64,000 bases of DNA. It comes from Actinotalea soli. Lineage in GTDB: Bacteria; Actinomycetota; Actinomycetes; Actinomycetales; Cellulomonadaceae. This document shows positions 49,730-58,695 of this stretch, in pieces. The stretch lies in NCBI RefSeq assembly GCF_017565425.1, contig NZ_JAGEMK010000009.1, positions 101,196 to 165,195 on the forward strand, in the 5' to 3' direction. The position numbers and the translations under genes were made by a program. Position 1 is the stretch's first letter. Each line of letters starts with the position of its first letter. The notes beneath the pieces were generated by a model. That model was not told where the DNA came from. It saw nothing but the letters and a program-made list of their open reading frames with translations, and did not search any database.

Positions 49730-50659
49730 GTGAGCGACCACCCCGTGACCCGCCTCGACCACCTCGACCCCGCCGTCGCCCGGGCGGTCCGCGACCTCGC
49801 CCTCCGCGCCGAGACCGAGGACGGCATCGAGGCCCTCGGCGAGCAGACCCTCCTGCAGCTGACGGGCGAGGCCGACGTCGTGCACCTGCTCCTCGACCGG
49901 GACGCTGGGACGGAAGGCGGATCGACCGCCGCGGCCCCCCTCGCGGGGTACGCCCAGCTCGACCGCGGGACGGCGAGCGCCGAGCTGGTCGTGGACCCGG
50001 GCGCCCGCCGGGCCGGCCGGGGCAGCGCGCTGCTCGGGGCCGTGCTCACCGAGGGTGCGGCGACCGGTCTCGCGGACCTGCGGGTCTGGGCCCACGGCGA
50101 CCTCCCCGGGGCCCAGGCCCTCGCGGCCCGCAGCGGTCTGGTCGTGCGGCGCGAGCTCTGGCAGATGAGTCGCCCGTTGACCGAGGCGGCGGGCCCGGCG
50201 ACCGCGACGCCCCCCGGCGTCACGCCCCCCGGCGTCACCGTGCGGCCCTTCGTCGTCGGGCAGGACGAGCAGGCGTGGCTCGAGGTGAACGCCCGCGCCT
50301 TCGCCGACCACCCCGAGCAGGGCCGCATGACCCTGCGCGACGTCGAGGCGCGGCAGGGCGAGCCCTGGTTCCGCGCCGAGGACCTGCTGCTCGCCGAGCA
50401 GGACGGACGCCTGGTCGCCTCGGCGTGGATGAAGGTCGAGCCCGGGGCCGAGGACGGCGAGCTCTACGCCCTGGGCGTGGACCCCGCGGCCCAGGGGTCG
50501 GGGCTCGGACGGCACCTGACCGCCCTGGTGCTGGCCCACCTGCGCGACCGCGGGCTCGCGCGAGCCACCCTCTACGTCGAGGCCGAGAACGCCGCCGCGG
50601 TACGCACCTACACCAGGGCCGGCTTCGAGCGCTCCCGGGTCGACGTCCAGTACGGCTGA
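49730..50659 (+). CDS. mshD: Mycothiol synthase (GNAT acetyltransferase)
   Basis: A 309-residue protein with two GNAT domains. The N-terminal one has [22 protein letters not shown] (degenerate acetyl-CoA loop). The C-terminal one has [31 protein letters not shown], with the intact R/Q-x-x-G-x-G/A pyrophosphate loop, and [19 protein letters not shown]. MshD acetylates cysteinyl-glucosaminyl-inositol to give mycothiol, the actinobacterial glutathione substitute. The [16 protein letters not shown] segment is characteristic. GTG 49730 begins [12 protein letters not shown]. It is followed by ppk. Confidence 0.93.
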   Translation: MSDHPVTRLDHLDPAVARAVRDLALRAETEDGIEALGEQTLLQLTGEADVVHLLLDRDAGTEGGSTAAAPLAGYAQLDRGTASAELVVDPGARRAGRGSALLGAVLTEGAATGLADLRVWAHGDLPGAQALAARSGLVVRRELWQMSRPLTEAAGPATATPPGVTPPGVTVRPFVVGQDEQAWLEVNARAFADHPEQGRMTLRDVEARQGEPWFRAEDLLLAEQDGRLVASAWMKVEPGAEDGELYALGVDPAAQGSGLGRHLTALVLAHLRDRGLARATLYVEAENAAAVRTYTRAGFERSRVDVQYG

Positions 50660-50758
50660 GCCGAGGCGTCGAGGAGGCACGGCACGTCGGCCCGTGGTCC
50701 TCCGGCCGACGCGCCGCCCGGGTTCCCGGAGGCCGCCCGGGGGTGCGACCATGCACCC

Positions 50759-53029
50759 ATGACTGCGCAGCCCGACGCCCGCACGCGAGCCTCCGGCCAG
50801 GGTCGGGGCGCGGCCGCCCGGCCCGGCACCGACGCCGAGCCCGGCCAGGACGGCGTCGCACCGTCGCAGGCGCCGTCGGGCACCGAGCCCGAGGAGGCCG
50901 CGCTCGTCCCGCTGCCGACCGACCGGTTTAGCGACCGCGAGATCGACTGGCTGGCCTTCAACCAGCGCGTGCTCGAGATGGCCGAGGACGAGTCGGTGCC
51001 GCTGCTCGAGCGGGTGCGCTACCTCGCGATCTTCGCCTCGAACCTCGACGAGTTCTTCATGGTGCGGGTCGCCGGCCTCAAGCGGCGCATCGCGACCGGG
51101 ATGGCCGTGACCGCCGTCTCGGGCCTCAGCCCGCGGCAGGTCCTCGAGGCCATCGACGCCCGCGCCCAGGAGCTCATGGAGCGGCACGCGAGGGTCTTCA
51201 CCGATTCCGTCCAGCCCGCCCTGACCGCCGAGGGCATCACCCTGGTCCACTGGGACGACCTCGCCCCGACCGAGCAGGACCGGCTGCACAAGTTCTTCCG
51301 CAAGCACATCTTCCCCGTGCTGACCCCGCTCGCGGTTGACCCTGCCCACCCCTTCCCGTACATCTCGGGCCTGTCCCTCAACCTCGCCGTCGTCGTGCTC
51401 AACCCGTCGACCGGCAAGGAGCACTTCGCGCGGGTCAAGGTGCCGCCCCTGCTGCCGCGGTTCATCGCCGTCGACCAGCGCGGCCGGCCCAGCGCCCCCA
51501 GCACCCAGGCGGCCGACCCGGAGAAGGGCCCGACCTCCTTCGTGCCCCTCGAAGAGGTCATCGCCCAGCACCTGGACCACCTGTTCCCCGGGATGGAGGT
51601 CGTCGAGCACCACACCTTCCGGGTGACCCGCAACGAGGACCTCGAGGTCGAGGAGGACGACGCCGAGAACATCCTCCAGGCCATGGAGAAGGAGCTGCTG
51701 CGGCGGCGCTTCGGGCCGCCCGTGCGCCTCGAGCTCGCGGCGGACATCGGCGACCGCGTGCGCGAGCTGCTGGTGCGCGAGCTCGGCGTCGACGAGTCCG
51801 AGGTCTACCAGCTGCCCGCCCCGCTCGACCTCACCGGCCTCAACCTCATCGCCGACCTCGACCGCCAGGACCTGCACCACCCCCGGTTCGTCGGTGGCAC
51901 CCACCGGCACCTGGCCGAGGTGGAGAGCGCCAAGCCGACCAACGTCTTCGCGGCCCTACGACGCCGGGACGTCCTGCTGCACCATCCGTACGACTCCTTC
52001 GCGACGTCGGTGCAGACCTTCCTCGCCCAGGCCGCCGCCGACCCCCAGGTCCTGGCGATCAAGCAGACCCTGTACCGGACCTCGGGGGACTCCCCGATCG
52101 TCGACTCCCTCATCGACGCCGCCGAGGCCGGCAAGCAGGTGCTCGCCCTCGTCGAGATCAAGGCCCGCTTCGACGAGCAGGCCAACATCTCCTGGGCGCG
52201 CAAGCTCGAGCAGGCCGGCGTGCACGTCGTCTACGGGATCGTCGGGCTCAAGACGCACTGCAAGCTCTCCCTCGTGGTGCGTCAGGAGAGCGACGGCCTG
52301 CGCCGCTACTGCCACGTCGGGACCGGCAACTACAACCCCAAGACGGCGCGGCTCTACGAGGACCTGGGCCTGCTGACCTGCGACCCCGAGGTGGGCCAGG
52401 ACCTCACGCGCCTGTTCAACCAGCTCTCGGGGTACGCGCCCAAGTCCCGCTTCCACCGCCTGCTCGTGGCCCCGCGCAGCGTGCGGTCGGGGCTGGTCGA
52501 GCGGATCGAGCGCGAGGCCCAGGCGCACCAGGCCGGCCAGCCCGCGTGGATCCGGCTCAAGGTGAACTCGGTGGTCGACGAGGAGACCATCGACGCCCTC
52601 TACCGTGCCTCGCAGGTGGGGGTGCCGATCGACCTCGTGGTCCGCGGCATCTGCGCGCTGCGCCCGGGGGTGCCCGGCCTGAGCGAGACCATCCGGGTGC
52701 GCTCGGTCCTCGGGCGCTTCCTCGAGCACGCGCGGGTCTTCGCCTTCGCCAACGGGGGCGAGCCCGAGGTCTTCATCGGCTCGGCGGACCTCATGCACCG
52801 CAACCTGGACCGGCGCGTCGAGACCCTCGTGAGCCTGCAAGACCCCGAGCACATCGCCGAGCTGATCGAGCTGCTCGAGATCTCCATGTCGCCCGAGACC
52901 GCCTCCTGGCACCTGGGCCCCGACGCGACCTGGGAGCGGCACAGCCAGGGCGAGGACGGCACGCCTCTCCAGGACCTCCAGGCGATGCTGATCAAGCGTC
53001 AGCGCCGTCGCCACCACCGCGACCGGTGA
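50759..53029 (+). CDS. ppk: Polyphosphate kinase 1
   Basis: A 756-residue enzyme making polyphosphate from ATP. A disordered ~50-residue N-terminus precedes [19 protein letters not shown] (ppk1 N-domain) and [18 protein letters not shown]. The catalytic C-domain has [14 protein letters not shown], then [21 protein letters not shown] with the family's phosphorylated-His neighbourhood (HVGTGNYN, about 517-524) and [13 protein letters not shown]. It ends in [13 protein letters not shown] 50759 begins [10 protein letters not shown]. Ppk also associates with the RNA degradosome in some bacteria. The next gene starts 10 bp after the stop and may be co-transcribed. Confidence 0.96.
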   Translation: MTAQPDARTRASGQGRGAAARPGTDAEPGQDGVAPSQAPSGTEPEEAALVPLPTDRFSDREIDWLAFNQRVLEMAEDESVPLLERVRYLAIFASNLDEFFMVRVAGLKRRIATGMAVTAVSGLSPRQVLEAIDARAQELMERHARVFTDSVQPALTAEGITLVHWDDLAPTEQDRLHKFFRKHIFPVLTPLAVDPAHPFPYISGLSLNLAVVVLNPSTGKEHFARVKVPPLLPRFIAVDQRGRPSAPSTQAADPEKGPTSFVPLEEVIAQHLDHLFPGMEVVEHHTFRVTRNEDLEVEEDDAENILQAMEKELLRRRFGPPVRLELAADIGDRVRELLVRELGVDESEVYQLPAPLDLTGLNLIADLDRQDLHHPRFVGGTHRHLAEVESAKPTNVFAALRRRDVLLHHPYDSFATSVQTFLAQAAADPQVLAIKQTLYRTSGDSPIVDSLIDAAEAGKQVLALVEIKARFDEQANISWARKLEQAGVHVVYGIVGLKTHCKLSLVVRQESDGLRRYCHVGTGNYNPKTARLYEDLGLLTCDPEVGQDLTRLFNQLSGYAPKSRFHRLLVAPRSVRSGLVERIEREAQAHQAGQPAWIRLKVNSVVDEETIDALYRASQVGVPIDLVVRGICALRPGVPGLSETIRVRSVLGRFLEHARVFAFANGGEPEVFIGSADLMHRNLDRRVETLVSLQDPEHIAELIELLEISMSPETASWHLGPDATWERHSQGEDGTPLQDLQAMLIKRQRRRHHRDR

Positions 53030-53039
53030 GTCGCGCGCG

Positions 53040-54026
53040 GTGAGCGAGGTCAGCAACGGGCGGCCGACGGCCGTGCATGCCGCGGGCGCCATCCCCTGGC
53101 GGGTGCGTGAGGACAGGCTCGAGGTCATGCTCGTGCACCGGCCCCGCTACAAGGACTGGTCCTGGCCCAAGGGCAAGGTCGACCCGGGTGAGTCGCTGCC
53201 CGCCGCGGCCGTGCGCGAGGTCGCCGAGGAGACCGGGCTCCAGGTCGTCCTCGGCATCCCCCTGCCCGGCCTGCGCTACGCGCTGTCCGACGGCCGGGTG
53301 AAGCAGGTGCACTACTGGGCCGCGCGGCCCGCCGAGGAGGCCGACGCCGCCCCGCTCTCGGTGCGCCCCCCGATCGAGCTGGCCAGCCCGGAGGAGGTCG
53401 ACGAGGCCGTGTGGGTCGGGGCGGCCACGGCCGAGGAGCTGCTCACCCGCCGGGCCGACCGCTCGCCGCTCGCGACCCTGACGGCCTTCTGGGCCCGGGA
53501 CCGTCTCGCGACGCGCACGGTCACGGTGGTCCGCCACGGCCGGGCCCGACGACGGTCGGCCTGGCGACGTGGCGAGTCCTCCCGGCCGCTGACCCCCAAG
53601 GGCGCCGCGCAGGCCGTGGCGCTGGTGCCCGTGCTCGCCGCCTTCGGGGTGCGCGAGGTCGTCACCAGCCCGTGGAAGCGCTGCCTCGACACGATCGAGC
53701 CCTACGCCTCGAAGGCCGGGATCACGCTGGTGAGCCAGAAGGCCCTGACCGAGGCGGCGCACGCCGACGATCCCGCCGCGACCTCCGAGGTGATGGGCGA
53801 GCTCATCGTCCACCCGCGCGACGCCGCCGTCTCGACGCACCGGCCCGTCCTCGGCGACGTCGTCGACACCGTGGGTGAGGCGACCCGTCGCTGGACCGTC
53901 GGCACCCTGCCCGCCAAGGACCCGTACCTGCGCACGGGCGAGATCATGGTCGCCCACGTCGCCGGCGAGGGGGACAAGGCCCGCATCGTCGCCGTCGAGC
54001 GCCACCGCCCCCCCTCCACCCTCTAA
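53040..54026 (+). CDS. Nudix hydrolase-histidine phosphatase fusion (MutT1-like)
   Basis: A 328-residue two-domain protein. The N-terminal Nudix box reads GKVDPGESLPAAAVREVAEETGL (about 44-66), inside the characteristic KDWSWPKGK context. The C-terminal histidine phosphatase starts with VVRHGRARRRSAW (about 163-176; RHG nucleophile) and has ALTEAAHAD and VAHVAGEG segments. This is the mycobacterial MutT1 arrangement, which converts 8-oxo-(d)GTP and diadenosine polyphosphates to monophosphates, protecting nucleotide pools. It is 10 bp behind ppk and probably in the same operon. Two palindromes follow its stop. Confidence 0.93.
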   Translation: MSEVSNGRPTAVHAAGAIPWRVREDRLEVMLVHRPRYKDWSWPKGKVDPGESLPAAAVREVAEETGLQVVLGIPLPGLRYALSDGRVKQVHYWAARPAEEADAAPLSVRPPIELASPEEVDEAVWVGAATAEELLTRRADRSPLATLTAFWARDRLATRTVTVVRHGRARRRSAWRRGESSRPLTPKGAAQAVALVPVLAAFGVREVVTSPWKRCLDTIEPYASKAGITLVSQKALTEAAHADDPAATSEVMGELIVHPRDAAVSTHRPVLGDVVDTVGEATRRWTVGTLPAKDPYLRTGEIMVAHVAGEGDKARIVAVERHRPPSTL

Positions 54027-54031
54027 CCCAT

Positions 54032-54081
54032 CTCGTGTCAGAAGCACAGGTACCCCTGGGTACCCCAGCGTCTGACACGAG
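54032..54081. repeat. 50-bp palindrome, copy 4 of 7
   Basis: Left arm CTCGTGTCAGAAGCACAGG, right arm ends CGTCTGACACGAG. The inner arms pair imperfectly. Outer pairs AT/AT extend the stem. Five bases after the mutT1-like stop. Confidence 0.9.
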
Positions 54082-54092
54082 ATCGCCCCCGC

Positions 54093-54142
54093 CTCGTGTC
54101 AGAAGCACGGGTACCCCTGGGTATCCCAGCTTCTGACACGAG
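54093..54142. repeat. 50-bp palindrome, copy 5 of 7
   Basis: Left arm shares GAAGCACGGGTACC with copies 4 and 6-7. Right arm is GGTATCCCAGCTTC then TGACACGAG. 11 bp from copy 4, and 94 bp upstream of the DUF559 gene start. Confidence 0.9.
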
Positions 54143-54236
54143 GTGGGGGTGTGCACAGGGGGCGGGTGGGGCCCGGGGTCCACAGGGAGTGGTGTCGGCG
54201 TCGGCACCCGGTAGGCCTGGCGTCGATGCTCGGCTC

Positions 54237-55172
54237 ATGTCCGGAGCAGCCGACGCCCTCGCCACCGTCCCGGGCCTGCAGGAGCTCGCTGCGGCCCAGG
54301 CGATGATCGTCAGCCGAGACCAGCTCCGCGACCTCGGCGTCACCGCGCACGACATCGCCCACCAGGTGGCCGCTCAACGCTGGCAGGTCCTCGGCCGAGA
54401 GGTCGTCGCGCTGCACACGGGCCCTGTCGTGGGCACCTCGCGGCTGTGGGCCGCCCTCCTGAGCTGCGGACCGACGTCGGCCCTCGCGAGCTGGACCGCG
54501 CTCGAGCTGTGGGGACTCCAGGGCTGGCAGAGGTCGGCGGTGCACGTCGTCGTGCCACGCGGTGCGCGCCCCGACGTCCTGCCTGGCGTGGTCCTGCACG
54601 AGTCCCGCAGACACCGGTCCGACGACGTCGTGGTGCACCGTGGTCTGCGCGCTCACCCCTGCGCTCGGGCGGCGGTGGACGCGGCGGCCTGGAGCAGGTC
54701 GCCACGCACCGCCGTCGGGCTCCTGGCCGCCGTGGTGCAGCAACGACGCGCGACGGTCGCCGAGCTGCACGAGGCGCTGCTGACGGCGGGACGCGTGCGC
54801 TATCACCTGCTGAGGCGTCGGTCCCTCGACGACCTGGCCGGGGGCTCTCAGAGCCTCGCGGAGATCGACCTGGTCCGGCTGTGCCGACGCGGAGGGCTCC
54901 CCGAGCCTCGTCGTCAGTCCCGCCGTCGGGACAGCCGGGGCCGGTGGCGGTACCTCGACGCCGAGTGGGACCTGAGCGGTGGGCGCCGCCTGCTGCTCGA
55001 GATCGACGGGATCGGGCACATGGAGCAGGAGCGGTGGTACGACGACCTGCTCCGTACCGCCGAGCTGCCCGTGCCGGACGCCCGCGCCCTCCTCCGGCTC
55101 CCCGCCGCGGCGGCTCGCACGGACCCGGACCGCGTCCTGGCCATCCTCCGCCGCCACCTCATCGCCCCCTGA
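54237..55172 (+). CDS. AbiEi-like N-terminus + DUF559 (Vsr-fold) endonuclease-like protein
   Basis: A 311-residue protein. The N-terminal ~65 residues look like the AbiEi_4 winged-helix domain (AMIVSRDQLRDLGVTAHDIAHQV; RWQVLGREVVALHTG). A central region follows (LASWTALELWGLQGWQRSAVHVVVPRG). The C-terminal DUF559 nuclease domain has Asp in RYLDAEWDLSGG and the acidic LLLEIDGIGHM, the D..ExD core of Vsr-type enzymes. A DNA-binding nuclease acting on specific structures or sites is plausible. The gene is bracketed by two pairs of the 50-bp palindrome, with five bases between stop and repeat. ATG 54237 was chosen; the upstream frame reads through the repeats. Confidence 0.8.
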   Translation: MSGAADALATVPGLQELAAAQAMIVSRDQLRDLGVTAHDIAHQVAAQRWQVLGREVVALHTGPVVGTSRLWAALLSCGPTSALASWTALELWGLQGWQRSAVHVVVPRGARPDVLPGVVLHESRRHRSDDVVVHRGLRAHPCARAAVDAAAWSRSPRTAVGLLAAVVQQRRATVAELHEALLTAGRVRYHLLRRRSLDDLAGGSQSLAEIDLVRLCRRGGLPEPRRQSRRRDSRGRWRYLDAEWDLSGGRRLLLEIDGIGHMEQERWYDDLLRTAELPVPDARALLRLPAAAARTDPDRVLAILRRHLIAP

Positions 55173-55177
55173 CCAAC

Positions 55178-55227
55178 CTCGTGTCAGAAGCACAGATACC
55201 TCTGGGTACTCCAGGTTCTGACACGAG
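55178..55227. repeat. 50-bp palindrome, copy 6 of 7
   Basis: Left arm CTCGTGTCAGAAGCACAGA, loop TCTG, right arm ends AGGTTCTGACACGAG. AC/GT outer bases extend the stem. Starts five bases after the DUF559 stop. Confidence 0.9.
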
Positions 55228-55238
55228 GTGGGCGCGAT

Positions 55239-55288
55239 CTCGTGTCAGAAGCACAGGTACCCAGAGGTATCCCAGGTTCTGACACGAG
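55239..55288. repeat. 50-bp palindrome, copy 7 of 7
   Basis: Left arm CTCGTGTCAGAAGCACAGG, loop CAGA, right arm GGTATCCCAGGTT then CTGACACGAG. Outer AT/AT extension. 11 bp from copy 6, the same spacing as between copies 4 and 5. Confidence 0.9.
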
Positions 55289-55292
55289 ATGT

Positions 55293-55323
55293 GGGGAGGG
55301 GGAAGGGGGAAGGGGGAAGGGGG
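55293..55323 (+). repeat. G-rich heptamer tract (AGGGGGA repeats)
   Basis: Five runs of 4-5 G separated by one or two A, directly after palindrome copy 7. It can form a G-quadruplex on the plus strand. The following 135 bp to 55458 contain one hairpin and no gene. Confidence 0.6.
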
Positions 55324-55357
55324 CGACGCCGGACCGGGAGCGCCTGTCGGCGCGAAG

Positions 55358-55376
55358 GCCGCTCGAAGCGGCTTTG
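55358..55376 (+). terminator. Short hairpin with T-run
   Basis: GCCGCT-CGA-AGCGGC followed by TTTGTGT on the plus strand, the only hairpin here with a T-rich tail. It probably ends transcription from the DUF559 gene. Confidence 0.5.
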
Positions 55377-55458
55377 TGTGGAGCCCGGGGCTACCGCGGC
55401 CCGGCGTCCCCCCTAGTTTAACGGCCCGCCCGGCCCAGGTCCCGTCAGGGCAGCTCCC

Positions 55459-55501
55459 CGGGCGGTGACATGAGCCTCATCGGGCGGTGACATGAGCCTC
55501 A
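55459..55501. repeat. Tandem 22-bp duplication at the 3' end of a gene
   Basis: The 21-bp sequence CGGGCGGTGACATGAGCCTC plus A occurs at 55459-55479 and 55481-55501. The second copy overlaps the stop codon of the minus-strand gene at 55499. Confidence 0.8.
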
Positions 55502-56131
55502 CTCGAGGCGGTCGGCCCGCCACAGCGCAGCAGCGGCCTCGAGCTCCTCGGCGGTGCGGACGAGCCCCGAGGCCCCCCGGGTCATGTGCGCGGCGAGCTC
55601 GACGTCGCGGTCCTCGACGTGGTCGGCGTCGAAGGCGGCCCCCGTCGCCAGGACCCGGCAGAAGGCCGCCCCCCGCTCGAGGGCGATCGCCAGGTCCGCC
55701 GTGAACACCCCCGAGAGCACCGCGTCCACCACCCGGGACACGTCGCTCGGGCCGGGCGGGCTCGCGACCCCGGCGACGACGTCGTGCACCTCGGCCCGGA
55801 CGACGCCCGTCCGGTACCGCTCGGCGACGATGTGCGGGTCCCGTCGCACCCACTCGCGCAGCACGTACAGCCGCCACAGGGCCCCCGGCAGGGTCGTCGC
55901 GGGGCTGTCCGACCACATGGCCGCCACGGTGTCGAGCCCCTCGGCCTCGACCAGTCGCACGAGCCGGTCCACGACCTCCGGGTCCTCGGCCGCCCGGGCC
56001 TGCCGCACGATGACGTTGGCCGTCATGTGCGCGACCTCCTGGCGCAGCGCCGGGTCGGAGTCCCCGGGCAGCTCGTCCGCCGCGCGCGGGTCGAGCATCG
56101 CGGGGCGGCGGGGCCGGCGGGCCTCGCTCAT
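55499..56131 (-). CDS. Uncharacterised conserved helical protein, coupled to msrB
   Basis: A 210-residue, mainly helical protein (MSEARRPRRPAMLDPRAADELPG; QEVAHMTANVIVRQARAAEDPEVVDRLVRLVE; MWSDSPATTLPGALWRLYVLREWVRRDP). No transmembrane segment and no catalytic motif stand out; conserved-looking Trp/Arg positions suggest a folded domain. Similar proteins occur in many actinobacteria without assigned function. ATG 56131 overlaps the msrB stop by ATGA, so it is made together with methionine-sulfoxide reductase and may share a role in oxidative or envelope stress. Confidence 0.7.
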   Translation of the reverse strand: MSEARRPRRPAMLDPRAADELPGDSDPALRQEVAHMTANVIVRQARAAEDPEVVDRLVRLVEAEGLDTVAAMWSDSPATTLPGALWRLYVLREWVRRDPHIVAERYRTGVVRAEVHDVVAGVASPPGPSDVSRVVDAVLSGVFTADLAIALERGAAFCRVLATGAAFDADHVEDRDVELAAHMTRGASGLVRTAEELEAAAALWRADRLE

Positions 56132-56541
56132 CCTGGGGCGTCCTGCTGCGGCTCGAAGGTCAGGGACACCGAGTTCATGCAGTACCGGTCCCCGGTCGGG
56201 GTCTGCGGGGCGTCGTCGAACAGGTGACCCAGGTGGGACCCGCACCGGGCGCAGCGCACCTCGGTGCGCACCATCCCCAGGCTGCGGTCCTCGATCAGCT
56301 CGACGGCGTCCCCCTCGGCAGGGGCGTAGAAGCTGGGCCAGCCGCAGTGCGAGTCGAACTTGGTCTCGGCCTGGAAGAGCTGGGCCCCGCACGCACGGCA
56401 CGAGTAGGTGCCCACACGCTTCTCGTCGAGGAGCTCACCGGTCCACGGTCGCTCGGTCCCGGCCTGACGCAGCACCGCGAACTCGTCGGCGGACAGCTCC
56501 TCGCGCCACTGGTCCTCGCTCTTGCTCACCTGGTACGTCAT
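56128..56541 (-). CDS. msrB: Peptide-methionine (R)-S-oxide reductase
   Basis: A 137-residue enzyme repairing methionine-R-sulfoxide in proteins. It shows GTYSCRACGAQLF and VRCARCGSHLGHLF (two CxxC zinc pairs), the substrate pocket KFDSHCGWPSF and the catalytic Cys in RYCMNSVSL. ATG 56541 has an AGGAGG ribosome site. The longer frame upstream has no family similarity. It is coupled to an uncharacterised gene. Thioredoxin is the usual reductant, and mycothiol-dependent recycling is possible in this organism. Confidence 0.96.
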   Translation of the reverse strand: MTYQVSKSEDQWREELSADEFAVLRQAGTERPWTGELLDEKRVGTYSCRACGAQLFQAETKFDSHCGWPSFYAPAEGDAVELIEDRSLGMVRTEVRCARCGSHLGHLFDDAPQTPTGDRYCMNSVSLTFEPQQDAPG

Positions 56542-56717
56542 GGCCGTCCTCCTGTCACCTGGCGCGGCGCGGCGCCCGCTCGGCTCGTCGCCGACGGCGC
56601 CCCACCCGGCACCCCGCGGTGCCACGGCTCCAAACTACGTCGCCGATCGACCCATCCGCCTCCCGCGTCGCTCCGAACCACAGCCGACAGCAGATCCCAC
56701 GATCGACGGAGGACCCC

Positions 56718-58010
56718 ATGCGTCACGCACGCACCCGCAACGCCGCCGTGGTGGCGGCCGTCGCCGCCACCCTCGCCCTCACCTCGTGCTCGAGCGAGGA
56801 GCCGGCAGCGGACGAGCCCACCATGACCGAGGAGATGCCCGACGACGCGGCCATGGAGGACATGACCGAGACGTCCGCCCTCATGCCGATGGGCACCGGC
56901 GACCCGTTCGCCGACGCCCGCACCGCCGCGGCGCACATGCCCGAGACCGCCCTGACCCTCGCGACCGGCCTGGCCGCTGCGACGGGCACCGAGGGTGACG
57001 TCGACTCGGCCGCCGCCGACCTTCGCGCCGGGCTGACCGCCCTCCTCCAGGAGCACGTCTACCTGGCCGGGACCGCGGTCGCCACCGCCTACACCACCGG
57101 TCCCGACTCCGACGAGTTCGCCCTCGCGGCCGAGGCCCTCGACGGCAACTCGGTGGACCTGTCCACCGCGATCGGCGAGCTCGCCGGTGACGAGGCCGAG
57201 GCGGAGTTCCTCGCGCTGTGGCGGGAGCACGTCGGCTTCTTCGTCGACTACGCCGTCGCCCAGCAGGCCGGGGACGCCGAGGCCCGTGACGCGGCCCTCG
57301 CCTCCCTCCAGGGCTACACGACCGACGCCGGTGCCTTCTTCGAGGAGATCAGTGCCGGCGAGCTGCCGGCCGCCGCGATCGCCGAGTCCCTCGAGATGCA
57401 CATCACGACCCTCACCGCCGCGATCGACGGCCTCGCCGCCGGCGACACCGGCGCCTACGCCTCGCTCCAGGAGGCCGCGTCCCACGTCGGGATGGCCGCC
57501 GAGACCATCGCGGGGGGCCTGGACACCGCCCTCGACCTCGAGGGCGACCCGTCCGACCCCGCCTCGACCCTGCGGTCCGACATGACGTACCTCCTCCAGG
57601 AGCACGTCTACCTGGCCGCCGTCTCGGTCTTCACCGCGTACACGGCCGAGGGCGGCCCCGAGTCCGAGGCCTTCACCGCCGCGGCCGGCGTGCTGGACGA
57701 GAACTCCGTCGCGCTCTCGGAGGCCGTGACCTCCCTCGCGGGGGACGAGAACGGCGCTGCCTTCCTCGACCTGTGGCGCGAGCACATCGGCTACTTCGTC
57801 GACTACGCGGTGGCCCGGGCCGGTGGCGACGAGCAGGGCACGCAGGACGCCCTGCGCAACCTCGACGGGTACCGCCCGCAGGCCGGTGACTTCTTCGAGG
57901 AGGTCAGTGGTGGCGAGCTCCCGTCCGACGCCGTGGCCGAGGGCCTGACGCACCACGTGGAGACCCTCGCGGGGGCGATCGACTCGCTCTCGGCAGCCCT
58001 GGTCGAGTGA
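56718..58010 (+). CDS. Lipoprotein with two tandem ~165-residue repeats
   Basis: A 430-residue protein. A lipobox signal (VVAAVAATLALTSC) is followed by a Met/Asp/Glu-rich linker (EMPDDAAMEDMTETSALMPMG). Two repeats then each contain LLQEHVYLA, TAYT, a NSV.LS helix, AGDE, LWREH.G(F/Y)FVDYAVA and FFEE(I/V)S. Each looks like a four-helix bundle, with His/Glu/Tyr positions that could bind metal. The DMTETSALMPMG linker also resembles copper-binding stretches. It lies 76 bp upstream of sigK-rskA on the same strand and may be part of that regulon. No family recognised. ATG 56718 has a GGAGGA ribosome site. Confidence 0.75.
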   Translation: MRHARTRNAAVVAAVAATLALTSCSSEEPAADEPTMTEEMPDDAAMEDMTETSALMPMGTGDPFADARTAAAHMPETALTLATGLAAATGTEGDVDSAAADLRAGLTALLQEHVYLAGTAVATAYTTGPDSDEFALAAEALDGNSVDLSTAIGELAGDEAEAEFLALWREHVGFFVDYAVAQQAGDAEARDAALASLQGYTTDAGAFFEEISAGELPAAAIAESLEMHITTLTAAIDGLAAGDTGAYASLQEAASHVGMAAETIAGGLDTALDLEGDPSDPASTLRSDMTYLLQEHVYLAAVSVFTAYTAEGGPESEAFTAAAGVLDENSVALSEAVTSLAGDENGAAFLDLWREHIGYFVDYAVARAGGDEQGTQDALRNLDGYRPQAGDFFEEVSGGELPSDAVAEGLTHHVETLAGAIDSLSAALVE

Positions 58011-58086
58011 TCGGCTGAGGGGTCCAGACCGTGCCCCAGGGGTGCCGGTGGCGCATGCCGGCACCACCTGGGGCACACTGACCTCC

Positions 58087-58695
58087 GTGACTTCGCCCGA
58101 GGCCCCTGACTCCGCTGCGGCTCCCCCGCCCAGCCGGACCGAGCCGACGGCGCCGTCGGCCGAGGACCTGCTCCTGGCCACGGCACGGGGTGAGGAGCAG
58201 GCCTTCGCCCAGCTCTACGACCGGCTCTCCGCGGGGGTCCACGGCACCGCCCGGGCCGTGCTGCGGGACCCCGACCACGCGGCCGAGGTCACCCAGGAGG
58301 TCATGCTCGAGGTCTGGCGGACCGCGGCCCGCTTCGACCCCACCCGGGCCTCGGCCCGCACCTGGGTCATGACCCTGGCCCACCGACGGGCCGTGGACCG
58401 GGTCCGCGCGGTCCAGTCCCAGCGCGAGCGCGACCAGCGCTCCCTGGACGGCATGCACCATCCCCCGTTCGACGTGGTGGCAGAGGAGGTCGAGGACGAG
58501 ATGGAACGAGCACGTGTGCGTGACTGCCTCGGCAGCCTCACCGACACCCAGCGTGACGCGGTGCTGATGGCCTACTACGGCGGCCACACCTACCGCGAGG
58601 TCGCGGCCCGCCTCACGGCTCCGCTGCCCACCGTCAAGAGCCGGATCCGCGACGGCCTGCTCCGGCTGCGCGACTGCCTGGGGGTCCCCGCATGA
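58087..58695 (+). CDS. sigK: SigK-type ECF sigma factor
   Basis: A 202-residue sigma factor. Region 2 has AQLYDRLSAGVHGTARAVLRDPDHAAEVTQEVMLEVW and FDPTRASARTWVMTLAHRRAVDRVR. Region 4 has LTDTQRDAVLMAYYGGHTYREVAARLTAPLPTVKSRIRDGLLRLRDCL, with the helix-turn-helix. This is the SigK/SigL type paired with a RskA anti-sigma factor. GTG 58087 was chosen because the conserved part follows a short Ala/Pro-rich leader. It overlaps rskA by ATGA (58692-58695). Confidence 0.88.
   Translation: MTSPEAPDSAAAPPPSRTEPTAPSAEDLLLATARGEEQAFAQLYDRLSAGVHGTARAVLRDPDHAAEVTQEVMLEVWRTAARFDPTRASARTWVMTLAHRRAVDRVRAVQSQRERDQRSLDGMHHPPFDVVAEEVEDEMERARVRDCLGSLTDTQRDAVLMAYYGGHTYREVAARLTAPLPTVKSRIRDGLLRLRDCLGVPA

Noticed and set aside
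48089..51910. 1,273-codon open frame on the minus strand
   Set aside because: Only the last 318 codons are a real gene (soluble MCP). The rest is antisense to PAS, mshD and ppk and has the His/Asp/Gly/Val-rich composition typical of antisense reading of high-G+C genes.
54032..55288. CRISPR array
   Set aside because: Repeats are palindromic, only in pairs, with an entire gene between pairs, 11-bp gaps too short for spacers, and no cas genes.
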